A DNA stretch of 35,265 bases from Microcystis viridis FACHB-1342 (GTDB lineage: Bacteria > Cyanobacteriota > Cyanobacteriia > Cyanobacteriales > Microcystaceae): NCBI RefSeq assembly GCF_014698335.1, contig NZ_JACJSV010000051.1, positions 1 to 35,265 of the forward strand, given 5' to 3'. Positions within the stretch are counted from its first letter, which is position 1, and every line of letters begins with the position of its first letter. The position numbers were made by a program, and so were the translations under genes. This document shows, piece after piece, positions 8,025-17,703 of the stretch. A model generated the notes under the pieces. The model ran no database searches and was not told the origin of the DNA. It saw only the letters and a program-made list of their open reading frames with translations.

Positions 8025-9439
8025 TTTCTTTTGAAGGTTCTAGCGTGAATATTATATAGAGCGTTAAATTCACCTCCCATCATTTCGGATACGGTATCTA
8101 GATAATTCTGAGCGATCAATCCCGTGTTACTATCAAAAATAGATTCACAATAATTAGCCTCCTCATCTAAAGATTGATTTCCTAGAGAGTACGCGGAAAA
8201 TTCAGCCGCATTCAACCAGTAATCTTCTGGTATTATTTCCGACACTTCAGACTGTGCCGATGGATTTTTTTCAACAACTCTTTTGGCGAATAGTAAATTA
8301 TTAAAAACTGATAAAATATAAGGACTGTGGGTAGTGATAATTAATTGATTATCTTCATTCCGATTAACCATTATCGCTAATAATTCAATTAAATGCTTCT
8401 GTGCAACTGGAAATAAATGCGCTTCTGGTTCCTCTATAATTCTCAAAATTATCGAATCATAAATAATATTTAAAAAGATGTCCTGTAAAATTCTAATACA
8501 TTCCTGCTGACCAGATGAAGCATTACGAAGATCAATAGAATATCGCTCGTTTTTGTTAAATATAATCTTTTCTTCAGAATTGCCAATTAAGTATTCACCT
8601 TTTAATATTAAATCTATTTTATTTTTTATCACTCTTAAATACTCAATTCCTTTTTTATTTGCCTGATAGTTAATTAATCCATCAAAGCCAGAAAATTTTC
8701 TAAAAACTTGTTTAATAAGTTCCACTTTTTCTATAAATTGTAGCATTAAAAATTCATCTATCATTTGCAGTTTGTTAGCAAAATATTTTTTACTATTTTC
8801 TTTTAAATCAATTTCAATACTTGCAAATAAATATTTCTCAAATAAGTCAGAATAAGTTACCGTTGCATTTCTTCCAGCAATTATAAATAGTAAATCTTCT
8901 TGCTCGTTTTCAAATAAATTATTCAATAACTTTGATAGATATTGATAGGATAAACTATACTGGGTCAAATTATCTATTTTGATATATGGTTTTTCGGAGT
9001 TATCAATATTTTTTTTGGACAAATTAATATAATCTGCAAAACCGTTTTTGAACTGTTCATCTAAAAAATTTTCGCTAAATATTAAGCATAAATTTTTATT
9101 TAAATCAAGATTCAATTGTATATATCTATTTTTTTGAAAACTATAATAAAATCTAACCTCAAAATTCAAAAAATTGAGCGTAGAACCAAAAAAATTATAA
9201 AACTTTATTTTTATAAATTCTCTAAAATAAGTGTCAATATCTGTATATTTCGGTATTTTTTCTTGGGCGAATAAAAAACTTTCAGATTTTAGATTTTCTT
9301 TTAATGATTTAAAAAAATAAATTAATTTAGCGATCGTACTCTTGCCGCTTGCCTGTTCACCGATTAAAACCAGAACTTTTCTAATCTCGATTTCAGCGTA
9401 CTCGATCGCTCCGAAATTTTTAATGACAATTTTTTGCAT
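8021..9439 (-). CDS. AAA15/OLD-like (SMC-type) ATPase, putative defence
   Basis: A 472-residue ATPase of the ABC/SMC type. The N-terminus IKNFGAIEYAEIEI leads to a Walker A GEQASGKST at 27-35. A long Lys/Phe/Asn-rich insert follows. The signature region NASSGQQECIR is at 307-316, Walker B with catalytic glutamates ILRIIEEPEAH at 331-341, and the H-switch ITTHSPY at 368-374. This layout is that of AAA15/OLD-type ATPases in anti-phage systems such as Septu, Gabija and PARIS. No TOPRIM domain is fused at the C-terminus; the activity would lie in the overlapping downstream gene. The coding sequence is markedly AT-rich, suggesting horizontal acquisition. Start: ATG at 9439, no obvious Shine-Dalgarno. 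Confidence 0.8.
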   Translation of the reverse strand: MQKIVIKNFGAIEYAEIEIRKVLVLIGEQASGKSTIAKLIYFFKSLKENLKSESFLFAQEKIPKYTDIDTYFREFIKIKFYNFFGSTLNFLNFEVRFYYSFQKNRYIQLNLDLNKNLCLIFSENFLDEQFKNGFADYINLSKKNIDNSEKPYIKIDNLTQYSLSYQYLSKLLNNLFENEQEDLLFIIAGRNATVTYSDLFEKYLFASIEIDLKENSKKYFANKLQMIDEFLMLQFIEKVELIKQVFRKFSGFDGLINYQANKKGIEYLRVIKNKIDLILKGEYLIGNSEEKIIFNKNERYSIDLRNASSGQQECIRILQDIFLNIIYDSIILRIIEEPEAHLFPVAQKHLIELLAIMVNRNEDNQLIITTHSPYILSVFNNLLFAKRVVEKNPSAQSEVSEIIPEDYWLNAAEFSAYSLGNQSLDEEANYCESIFDSNTGLIAQNYLDTVSEMMGGEFNALYNIHARTFKRK

Positions 9440-9529
9440 AGATGCGTGCGCTCTCTATCCGGCTATAGACCATAGTACCGCAAGCGCTCTCTACCCCACC
9501 ATCCCCAACCCGCGACTATTTCCCGTTGC

Positions 9530-10582
9530 TCATCCATTCCCGAAAGTGACGAGAAGATCATTCAACGCATCCATATCACCATCCATTAAAAATGCGTCGT
9601 GACCGTGCGGCGATCGCAACCAAAATAATTCAGAATTGGGGATATATTTCGCCAATTCCTCTTGTTCTACGGGAGGATAAAGAAGATCCGAATCGATCGC
9701 CACGATCGCCGTCGGTTGTTGAATCGACTGTAAAACCGATTCGTAACTCCTTCCCGTCCGGGTGACATCATGACGATCCATCGCCCTACTTAAGGTGATA
9801 TAAGCATTGGCATCAAAACGTTCGACTAACTTTTTCCCCTGATATTCTAAATAGCGGGCGATCGTGAACTCTCCCCCCTCCCCGTACTCGCGGCCGAAAC
9901 GTTCCTCAAAACTGGCGTGCGATCGGTAGGTAGTCATCGCCATCATCTGGGCTGCCGATAAACCCCGGGACGGAGGGCGATCGAGCGCATAATTTCCCCC
10001 TTGCCAATGGGGATCGGCATAGATCGCTCCCCTTTGAGCCTCTCCCAGCGCGATACACCAGGCCGAATGTCGTCCCGAAGCCGCAATCACAGCGATCGAT
10101 CGCGTCCTCTCTGGGTACAGTAGCGCCCACTCCAAAACCTGCATCCCTCCCAAGGAACCCCCGATCACCAACCGCAAAGACTCGATCCCCAATGCGTCCA
10201 CCAACAGCCGTTGTAGGTGAACCAGATCCCGAATGGTGATCTCTGGGAAAGTCGGGCCGTAGGGTTTACCGGTACGGGGATTGATCGAAGTGGGGCCGGT
10301 TGTCCCGTAGCAACTGCCGAGAATATTGCTACAGACAATAAAATCGCGGGTCGGATCGAGAACGCGTCCCGTTCCTAACAAAGGTTCCCACCAAGCTTCC
10401 ACGTCGGCCGATCCCGTGAAGGCATGACAGACAATAACCCCGTTATCCCGCTTGTTATTCAAAATTCCCCAGGTTCGATAGGCGATCCGCACCCTTTCGA
10501 GAACCGCCCCCGATTCGAGAACAAAAGGACGCGGTGGGGAATAGAAACGGGTTTCCGGGGAGATCAAGTCTAGGCGATCCAT
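9530..10582 (-). CDS. metX: Homoserine O-acetyltransferase
   Basis: MetX activates homoserine (acetyl- or succinyl-CoA) for methionine synthesis. The 350-residue alpha/beta-hydrolase has the nucleophile elbow GGSLGGMQ with S143, an acid at D299 in IDSDLLYPP and a histidine at H328 in SPHGHDAF, the expected triad. VCHAFTGSAD and GSCYGTTGPTS are also family blocks. It starts 15 bases after the metY stop and is surely co-transcribed with it. HIP1-like GCGATCG motifs and normal base composition mark it as core chromosome. Acetyl versus succinyl specificity cannot be read securely from the sequence; the pairing with metY favours acetyl. Confidence 0.93.
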   Translation of the reverse strand: MDRLDLISPETRFYSPPRPFVLESGAVLERVRIAYRTWGILNNKRDNGVIVCHAFTGSADVEAWWEPLLGTGRVLDPTRDFIVCSNILGSCYGTTGPTSINPRTGKPYGPTFPEITIRDLVHLQRLLVDALGIESLRLVIGGSLGGMQVLEWALLYPERTRSIAVIAASGRHSAWCIALGEAQRGAIYADPHWQGGNYALDRPPSRGLSAAQMMAMTTYRSHASFEERFGREYGEGGEFTIARYLEYQGKKLVERFDANAYITLSRAMDRHDVTRTGRSYESVLQSIQQPTAIVAIDSDLLYPPVEQEELAKYIPNSELFWLRSPHGHDAFLMDGDMDALNDLLVTFGNG

Positions 10583-10597
10583 GGGCAGGGTGGTTGG

Positions 10598-11964
<1,367 letters not shown>

Positions 11965-12116
11965 TTACCTCATTAGGGGATGGAATGGGTACAGTGGGCT
12001 TATCTGTTTACTGTATTTTCCTATCATAGCCATCTTCTGCGAGTCAATTTATTGAGATATCCTTTATACAAAATATCTTTTATACCGAAACTGGATTGTG
12101 TTAGGGTAATTGCTAA

Positions 12117-12227
12117 GTAAGTAGTTCTAATCCCCTTAATCCCCCCTTGATCAGGGGGTGCCGATCCCCCCTTAATCCCCCCTTAATAAGGGGGGCATCT
12201 GACAATTTTTAACACCTACCTACTTAC
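12117..12227. repeat. MITE-like GC-rich repeat with inverted ends
   Basis: GTAAGTAG at 12117-12124 and CTACTTAC at 12220-12227 are inverted terminal copies. Between them lie blocks of CCCCTTAATCCCCCCTTGAT type, ending in the hairpin CCCCCCTT-AAT-AAGGGGGG (12177-12195, 8-bp stem). Such CCCCTTAAT repeats are familiar as dispersed intergenic elements in cyanobacteria. No clear target-site duplication was visible, so a transposon origin is less sure than for the element at 6996. Confidence 0.55.
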
Positions 12228-12269
12228 AAAAGAAAGTACCAGCTAGACTGGTGGAATGAGAATGTACCA

Positions 12270-12297
12270 TTTAGACCAAAGGAAATTTTGTTATAAT
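12270..12297 (+). promoter_or_regulatory. Possible extended -10 promoter upstream of the prohibitin-family gene
   Basis: TATAAT at 12292-12297 is preceded by TGT, giving an extended -10 (TGTTATAAT). TTTAGA at 12270-12275, with a 16-base spacer, is a weak -35. It lies about 300 bases ahead of the ATG at 12606, so a long leader or another promoter must be assumed. Confidence 0.35.
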
Positions 12298-12605
12298 TGC
12301 TTCTGGATAACCCCGATTCCTTTCTTGGATAAATAAATGCTTTTTTGTCCAACTTTCTGACTAAAACTAACGAGATAATCGTTTTAATTCATAATTTCTA
12401 AAACATTTAATTGACGACTATAATAACTATAAATAGACCAGTATTTCCCGATATTTTGCCAGCCAGAAGGGAGAGAAATAACGAGACTAAATCTGACTTT
12501 ATCGAAAAAATACAGGACAAGTTTACTTTTATTTTATAGATAAAATTATCAAGAATTACCTGATTTGTAATCCCATCCCATAAACTATCTCTATTACCAA
12601 TTAAA

Positions 12606-13412
12606 ATGCTCAAAATTCGCCTTTTAGCTAGACCAAGTAATCTCTTTTTTTTGTTATTAATTTTGGCGATTATTTTTAATCCTTTCGTGATTGTCAATGC
12701 GGGAGAAAGAGGGGTTTTAATGGTTTTTGGTCAAGTACAGGAGAAAATACTTAATGAGGGTATTCACGGGATTATTCCCGTTGTTAACACGGTAAAAAAA
12801 CTAAGTGTGAGAATCCAAAAACAACAGATAGCGGCCGAAGCTTCCTCCAAAGACCTACAGGAAGTATTTACAGATGTAGCCCTGAATTGGCATATTTTAG
12901 CATCAGAAGTTAATACTATTTTTCAACAAATTGGCGATGAAGCGGCTGTCATCGAACGAGTGATCGATCCAGCAGTGGAGGAAATTCTCAAGGAAGTTAT
13001 GGCTAAATATACCGCCGAAGAATTAATTACTAAACGGGAGGAGGTGAAAGGGGAAGTAGATATTCGTTTGAGCGAAAGACTGAAAAATTATCATATCGGT
13101 GTCGATGATATTTCTTTGGTTCATGTCAACTTTTCCGATCGCTTTACCGAGGCGGTGGAAGCCAAACAAATTGCCGAACAGGAAGCCAAAAAAGCCGGTT
13201 TTATGGTGCTGAAAGCTCTGAAAGAATCGGAAGTGAAAATCAATCTGGCTAAAGGAGAGGCGGAAGCTCATCGCATTCTCCAAGATTCCTTAAGTCCAGA
13301 AGTTTTACAGAACAAAGCGATCGAAAGATGGGACGGTAAACTCCCCCTATTTATGGATGATAATCTGCTCAAGTCCCTTGAATTGGTTAAAGATAAGCGA
13401 AAAACTAGATGA
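12606..13412 (+). CDS. Prohibitin/SPFH-family membrane protein
   Basis: The 268-residue protein starts with one hydrophobic helix (about residues 12-32) and continues with an SPFH/prohibitin domain: VNAGERGVLMVFGQVQ, then HGIIPVVNTV and LQEVFTDVALNWHI. A charged helical region rich in Ala/Glu (EAVEAKQIAEQEAKKAGF) follows, typical of the stomatin/HflC/prohibitin group that forms ring-like membrane scaffolds. The member here is closest in look to bacterial prohibitin homologues. Its 3' end (from 13353) belongs to the 285-bp repeat that recurs at 34136, and a piece of its 5' part recurs at 34095-34117. Ancestrally it stood directly upstream of the DUF202 gene. Confidence 0.88.
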   Translation: MLKIRLLARPSNLFFLLLILAIIFNPFVIVNAGERGVLMVFGQVQEKILNEGIHGIIPVVNTVKKLSVRIQKQQIAAEASSKDLQEVFTDVALNWHILASEVNTIFQQIGDEAAVIERVIDPAVEEILKEVMAKYTAEELITKREEVKGEVDIRLSERLKNYHIGVDDISLVHVNFSDRFTEAVEAKQIAEQEAKKAGFMVLKALKESEVKINLAKGEAEAHRILQDSLSPEVLQNKAIERWDGKLPLFMDDNLLKSLELVKDKRKTR

Positions 13413-13637
13413 TAAAAACAATTTATTAAAACCAGAAGAAAGAATACTTGATTTTATTGAACTTCCCTGCGAGGAACTCCTCTATGCTGTTTAAATCCCG
13501 AAAGACAAAGCAGAAATTTAACGCTGATTACTGGCGAGATCATTCGGCCAACGAACGCACCTATCTGTCTTGGATGCGTGCCTCGATCGCTTTGATGGGT
13601 TTTGGTCTGGTCATTTTGCGTTTACGAACGGCATCTT
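13353..13637 (+). repeat. Upstream copy of the 285-bp island-flanking direct repeat
   Basis: This segment runs from ATGGATGATAATCTGC in the last codons of the prohibitin-family gene, through the 71-base gap, into codon 51 or so of the DUF202 gene. The same sequence is at 34136-34420, with equal length and about 13 mismatches counted by eye (roughly 95 percent identity). Similarity stops abruptly after GCATCTT at 13637. Confidence 0.9.
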
Positions 13638-13678
13638 CTACGGCCCTAGAGGTCTGTCAAAGCAATAATTATGGATAA
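13484..13678 (+). pseudogene. DUF202/YidH-family membrane protein, truncated copy
   Basis: From the ATG at 13484 the frame reads MLFKSRKTKQKFNADYWRDH and then ANERTYLSWMRASIALMGFG, nearly identical to the intact copy at 34267. After about 51 residues it diverges into an unrelated 13-residue tail and stops at 13678, so the second and third membrane helices are missing. The Shine-Dalgarno-like GAGG lies 9 bases before the ATG. The break coincides with the end of the 285-bp repeat, so it was caused by the event that placed the following block here. Confidence 0.85.
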
Positions 13679-13761
13679 TGGGAGGAGTAAAATAAGCAAA
13701 TTAACCCACTTGTATCCGTCAATTTCAACTTTACCGACTACTAGGGCCTGGTGATGAAACC

Positions 13762-15144
13762 CTAATTTTTCTCGATCGCGTAACAGAATCGGCCGATTTT
13801 CGGGGGATTTTCGGCCATGAGGTTGGCCGTGATCGTTTTTAGGCCTCGAAGAAAAGGGAGTAAATTATTCGTTTTCGAGCCATCTTGTTGATTATCCCGG
13901 CCGATTTGCCAGTTCCACTCTTCCCACCAAGGTTGTTCCTGTAGATTCTTGGCGACGAGATCGATCGTGAAGAGGTAAATTCCTGGTTCGGGAAACTTAT
14001 CGGGGTGGATCGTGGTGACAAAATTTAGCTTTCGGGGAGCTTGTCCTGCTGGGGAATCGAGATTCCATTTGGATATCTTGATCGCTTTTTGTAAATTGGA
14101 ATCATCTTTTAAAACTTCTTTTGAGTTTTGAAATGTGTTCGAGAATTTATTGGGAACCTCGATGCTTTGTAAGGGTTCGATCGAACGGACATCGATCGCC
14201 ACCGTATGCTCGCTCGTATCAAGGGAAACACTATCGGAAATCTCAATCGCATCTGTAGAAGTTTGCGGTATTTTCCAGAGTTGATTATTCTGGTCTTTAG
14301 CTTGAACTCTAAAGCCATTTAATGATAGATTCCATTCTCCTAAAACTGCTTTTTCTTCGGCGGGTTTTTCTTCAATTTCTCGATCTAACAAAAATGGTTC
14401 CTTTACAAGATGATTGGGTGAAAAAATAGCAATTTTGCTATTGGCTAAAATGTTCTCTTGGCGTTCTTGTAAGCTGGCAAAATATTGAGTTATGTCGTTG
14501 TGACGACCAATAAAAACTACATAAAATGGACGAAATTTATTGCTAGATTTCTCGTTGGGAAAGGGAAATTTTTTGATCCTGTTTTGCTCTTGCACATAGA
14601 CGGTTCCTTCAAATTCGCTTTGAATCGCCCAAATCGCTACGGCGTATTCAGGATGCTTTGAGTTTAAATAAGTTTCTTGAATTTTTCTCGTGAGAAGTGT
14701 CACATCTCCCGATGCTTGATCGAGATCAGTAACGATAACCTGTAGGGAATTTTTTGTCCCTGGTTCGACAATTAGATTTTGAATAGGAGCGGAAACATCG
14801 GGAAAATCTGTACCATTATAAAAGGTGGGAAGTTGGGCTTTTCTAAAATCACTACGGGTGAGCGCATTTCCCGAACGATAGTATTGAACAGGAGTTTTAC
14901 TGACTAAAGATAGGGTTTCGTCGAGCAGTTTTAGGGTTTGCACATAGAGGCTACCAGCATCGCTAACGTAGCCCAACATTGAGCTAGATCCATCCACTTG
15001 AATCGAGATGCCTAGAGGGGTTGAGCGAGTATCCGTCTGTTCGATCGGGGTAGGTATGCACGAAAAAGGCTTTTCTGCTGTATTGCAAGATACAATTCCT
15101 AAACAAGTGACTATTGTTATGACTAACCATCGAGCGCGCACCAT
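13762..15144 (-). CDS. Lipoprotein with VWA-like metal site, function unknown
   Basis: A 460-residue protein with an N-terminal lipoprotein signal: hydrophobic core then IVSC with the acceptor C20. Residues 45-60 (GISIQVDGSSSMLGYV) hold a DxSxS metal-ion-dependent adhesion site (D51, S53, S55), and VIVTDLDQASGD supplies a second conserved strand, so a VWA-like fold is likely. The rest is beta-rich and unrecognised. The start is well supported by GAGGAG five bases upstream of ATG. It is divergent from the plus-strand operon, sharing a 187-base control region, and is inside the island. It would be tethered to the outer face of the cytoplasmic membrane or to the outer membrane. A partner of the VWA protein at 32722 is possible. 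Confidence 0.75.
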   Translation of the reverse strand: MVRARWLVITIVTCLGIVSCNTAEKPFSCIPTPIEQTDTRSTPLGISIQVDGSSSMLGYVSDAGSLYVQTLKLLDETLSLVSKTPVQYYRSGNALTRSDFRKAQLPTFYNGTDFPDVSAPIQNLIVEPGTKNSLQVIVTDLDQASGDVTLLTRKIQETYLNSKHPEYAVAIWAIQSEFEGTVYVQEQNRIKKFPFPNEKSSNKFRPFYVVFIGRHNDITQYFASLQERQENILANSKIAIFSPNHLVKEPFLLDREIEEKPAEEKAVLGEWNLSLNGFRVQAKDQNNQLWKIPQTSTDAIEISDSVSLDTSEHTVAIDVRSIEPLQSIEVPNKFSNTFQNSKEVLKDDSNLQKAIKISKWNLDSPAGQAPRKLNFVTTIHPDKFPEPGIYLFTIDLVAKNLQEQPWWEEWNWQIGRDNQQDGSKTNNLLPFLRGLKTITANLMAENPPKIGRFCYAIEKN

Positions 15145-15262
15145 TCGATCTCCTCGTGAACTACTGCTACCTTCTCTCCTATACTAGGACGGATTCGACG
15201 AAATTGGCAGGATGAGAAGGAGTTAACTTTTTTTACAATCCCCCGTGTTGTAATAATAGCAC

Positions 15263-15268
15263 TATAAT
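15263..15268 (+). promoter_or_regulatory. Possible -10 box for the island operon
   Basis: A perfect TATAAT lies 63 bases ahead of the ATG at 15332, in the 187-base divergent intergenic region. No -35 box at 16-18 bases was found (TTTACA at 15232 is 25 bases away and TTGTAA at 15248 only 9). It may need an activator, or the operon promoter may lie elsewhere. Confidence 0.3.
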
Positions 15269-15331
15269 ATGTCAAGTATAGGTGTGCAGTTAATTTCGAG
15301 ATAGATTGGTTGAAGGGGAAAGATAACGGAT

Positions 15332-15667
15332 ATGTATATAGAGCGGCCAGCAGATCGAGATCTCTATGATAGGTTATCGCATGGAGATGATTGTCTTGTT
15401 TTAAGTCCTCCAAAAACTGGAAAAAGTTTTTTACTAGAAAGAACGCGCTCGCGTCTTGAAAATGATGGAGTTAAGTGCGTAAGTCTTCGGATGTCCAGAA
15501 ATCAGCAAGGTAAACTTAGAACTAGCATTCCTACAGAGTTCTATTGGGAATTCATTCACGATCTAGCGACACAGTTCACGATGACTACCATTCTAATCCT
15601 AGCCGCTCAGAGTCAGAAGTGGCTAAAACCTGTAGTAAATATGTACCGAAATAATCCCATTAGATAG
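15332..15667 (+). CDS. AAA-like ATPase N-terminal fragment
   Basis: The first 80 residues match the start of the AAA-like ATPases (PF14516 type) common in cyanobacteria: MYIERPADRDLYDRL, then the P-loop SPPKTGKSFLLERTRSRLEN with GKS at 30-32 and GVKCVSLRMS. Full-length relatives have several hundred residues plus WD40 or effector domains, but here the frame ends after 111 residues and the last 30 do not resemble the family. It lacks Walker B and sensor motifs, so it is probably a truncated remnant, though a short stand-alone product cannot be excluded. It lies 8 bases ahead of the next gene and may now serve only as the operon leader. Confidence 0.5.
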   Translation: MYIERPADRDLYDRLSHGDDCLVLSPPKTGKSFLLERTRSRLENDGVKCVSLRMSRNQQGKLRTSIPTEFYWEFIHDLATQFTMTTILILAAQSQKWLKPVVNMYRNNPIR

Positions 15668-15675
15668 AGATAACT

Positions 15676-16164
15676 ATGAAACCTGGTGAAATAATTCGTG
15701 TGATCGCTATTATCGTTGTGGGCGCGATCCTTATGTTCTTGATTCAACCCTTTATCTTTAGAACGGGAGCGATTTGGTCGCCCAGCGTTCAATATCCGGG
15801 AGCGGCCCTAGCGAGTTGGGCGAGTGGGGCGTATATGGTGGCGGCGGGGGTGGTTTTCGGATTGTCGATCGCTTGCACAATTCTCTGGTGCGTGATGACG
15901 GCGAAATCGGCCGCTAGACGACCGGATGAACTCAGAGCTTGGAGCTTGTGGTGGTGGCTTCTCGGAATCGTTCCTATTCTGAGTATCGGTCTCGCCATCG
16001 GGTTTTTCAATCCGATCGAAGAACTGCGTTTACTCCTCGCCCTCTTTTTTGTACTGGATATCCTCATCCTGTTTTGGCTACCGACTGCCAGTAGCACCCC
16101 GGGCCTGTTGATCTACACACCACCCCTATCCCATCAACTGCGGGATATCATCGATCGATTTTAA
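15676..16164 (+). CDS. Four-helix membrane protein, function unknown
   Basis: A 162-residue protein with four clear hydrophobic spans: about residues 8-28, 50-74, 90-110 and 116-135. The loop between spans two and three is basic (TAKSAARRPDELRA), predicting that it faces the cytoplasm, with both ends inside as well. No family was recognised. It ends 23 bases before the tubulin-like gene and is co-oriented, so it may provide the membrane dock for that filament or for other products of the operon. The composition is richer in GC than the sensor genes downstream. Confidence 0.65.
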   Translation: MKPGEIIRVIAIIVVGAILMFLIQPFIFRTGAIWSPSVQYPGAALASWASGAYMVAAGVVFGLSIACTILWCVMTAKSAARRPDELRAWSLWWWLLGIVPILSIGLAIGFFNPIEELRLLLALFFVLDILILFWLPTASSTPGLLIYTPPLSHQLRDIIDRF

Positions 16165-16172
16165 GAAAAAAA

Positions 16173-16178
16173 AGGAGG
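16173..16178 (+). promoter_or_regulatory. Strong Shine-Dalgarno of the tubulin-like gene
   Basis: AGGAGG lies 9 bases before the ATG at 16188, after a run of eight A. It fixes the start at 16188 rather than the ATG at 16194. Such a complete ribosome-binding site is uncommon in this window. Confidence 0.7.
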
Positions 16179-16187
16179 CAATTCAGT

Positions 16188-17693
16188 ATGGCCATGTATG
16201 TGATCGGCATCGGGGGAACGGGGGCGAAATGTATCGAGGCAATCACGAAACTCGCCTCGGTGGGACTGTTTACCGAACAACCGTTAAAAGTTCTCTTTAT
16301 CGATGCGGACGAAACCAACGGGAATCTAGAGCGATCGAGAAACGCGCTCAGTATCTACAGCCGATGTCAGGAGTTGATCGTCGGCAAAGAGAACCAAGAT
16401 AATAGCCAACTCCATCCCTGGATGAAAACTAAGATCGAATCCTTCGATCTCTGGTCGCCCTTTGGGGGGGTTAATTCCAGTAAAGAATTGAAAGCCTTTT
16501 TCAACTACAACACGCTCAAACAAAATCAACCCGCTCTCGGTAATCTATTCGATGTTCTCTACACGAAAGACGAACAGGAAGTCTCGCTAGACGTGGGTTT
16601 CCGCGGTCGTCCGGCGATCGGTTCGGCGGTGATGAGCCAAGTGGATCTCGAACGATTGGATCAAGAACCCTGGGGAGCGCTGATCAAACAAATACAAGCA
16701 GACACAGGCGCAGGAAAAGCCCCGAAAGTGTTTCTCTGCGGGTCGATGTTTGGGGGAACTGGAGCCTCTGGACTACCGACGATCGCCCGTTTACTGGCCA
16801 ATAAACTGAAAAATATCGGGGTCAAAGATCGAGTCAAGATCGGTTGTCTGTTCCTGTTGCCCTATTTCGGGTTCACCCCGCCGCCTGGAGAAGATCCGGA
16901 CGGGATTTTCGCTCGTTCCGAACAATTTTTACTGAACACCGAAGCCGCCCTACGCTATTATGTAACCCAAGCGCGAGAGACCTTCGATACGGTTTTTCTG
17001 CTGGGAAATGAAAACTTCTCGAAAGTGGAATTTAGCGTCGGCAAAAATAGCCAGCGCAATGATCCCCACTTCCTAGAACTCTATAGCGCCCTCGCCGCGC
17101 GGTATTTTTTCCTCCATACCGCCGAAATAGGGGAAAAAGTCGTTTTAATAGGCCGGGAGCAAATCGGTCGGCTGATTTGGGACGATCTGCCGGATCGAGC
17201 GGAAATCCAACCCGCGCTCGTCAACGGGACTCGATTCGCCTACAGTTGGCTGTCCGAGTTTGAACCCGAACTCAACGGCATCCTCAAAAGAAAAGATGAT
17301 CGCCTGGTACTTACACCCTGGTCGCGCCCTTTCTTTCCCCATAAAGGCTCGGCAGACGGGATGACGCGGTTAGGTGACACCCAACAACAGGAAGCACTGA
17401 AGACGATTAGCGCCTGGTGTCGGGATTATCTGACTTGGTTGTACCGCCTGCACCAGATCGAGGGAGAACAGATACAACTCTTTAACACCCAAGCGATGGG
17501 TGATCCAGAAAAGTCCCTCCGACGAGAACAGTTAGCAGAACTGGTACTCGATCGCCATCTCGACAATAAAACCAAATCGAGAGACACGATCACCTCTCTG
17601 ATGCAAAGCCTACAGAGCTATAAACCCGACAACTCCGCGGAGCCTGGGATCGCCGCATTAGCCAAAGCCCTATACACCTTTTGTAAGCAATAG
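16188..17693 (+). CDS. Tubulin/FtsZ-fold GTPase-like protein
   Basis: A 501-residue protein with the two glycine-rich signatures of the tubulin superfamily. The N-terminal loop MYVIGIGGTGAKC (residues 3-15) starts a Rossmann strand and corresponds to the FtsZ GGGGxN region. CGSMFGGTGASGLP (184-197) corresponds to the tubulin GGGTGSG loop, and between them FIDADE (38-42) marks the next strand. The spacing between the loops is longer than in FtsZ (about 170 residues against about 90), as in the divergent prokaryotic tubulin-like families (Tubulin_2 type). The C-terminal half is unrecognised and helical. It is clearly not the housekeeping FtsZ. It is followed 10 bases later by the actin-like protein, so the two are co-expressed; polymerisation is inferred only. 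Confidence 0.8.
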   Translation: MAMYVIGIGGTGAKCIEAITKLASVGLFTEQPLKVLFIDADETNGNLERSRNALSIYSRCQELIVGKENQDNSQLHPWMKTKIESFDLWSPFGGVNSSKELKAFFNYNTLKQNQPALGNLFDVLYTKDEQEVSLDVGFRGRPAIGSAVMSQVDLERLDQEPWGALIKQIQADTGAGKAPKVFLCGSMFGGTGASGLPTIARLLANKLKNIGVKDRVKIGCLFLLPYFGFTPPPGEDPDGIFARSEQFLLNTEAALRYYVTQARETFDTVFLLGNENFSKVEFSVGKNSQRNDPHFLELYSALAARYFFLHTAEIGEKVVLIGREQIGRLIWDDLPDRAEIQPALVNGTRFAYSWLSEFEPELNGILKRKDDRLVLTPWSRPFFPHKGSADGMTRLGDTQQQEALKTISAWCRDYLTWLYRLHQIEGEQIQLFNTQAMGDPEKSLRREQLAELVLDRHLDNKTKSRDTITSLMQSLQSYKPDNSAEPGIAALAKALYTFCKQ

Positions 17694-17703
17694 CCTTTAG
17701 TCT

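Noticed and set aside
12407-12697. 96-codon open frame on the minus strand upstream of the prohibitin-family gene
   Set aside because: It overlaps the prohibitin start, is of AT-rich low-complexity composition and resembles no family.
16188-17693. Housekeeping FtsZ
   Set aside because: The spacing between glycine loops and the whole C-terminal half differ from FtsZ, and no division genes are nearby.
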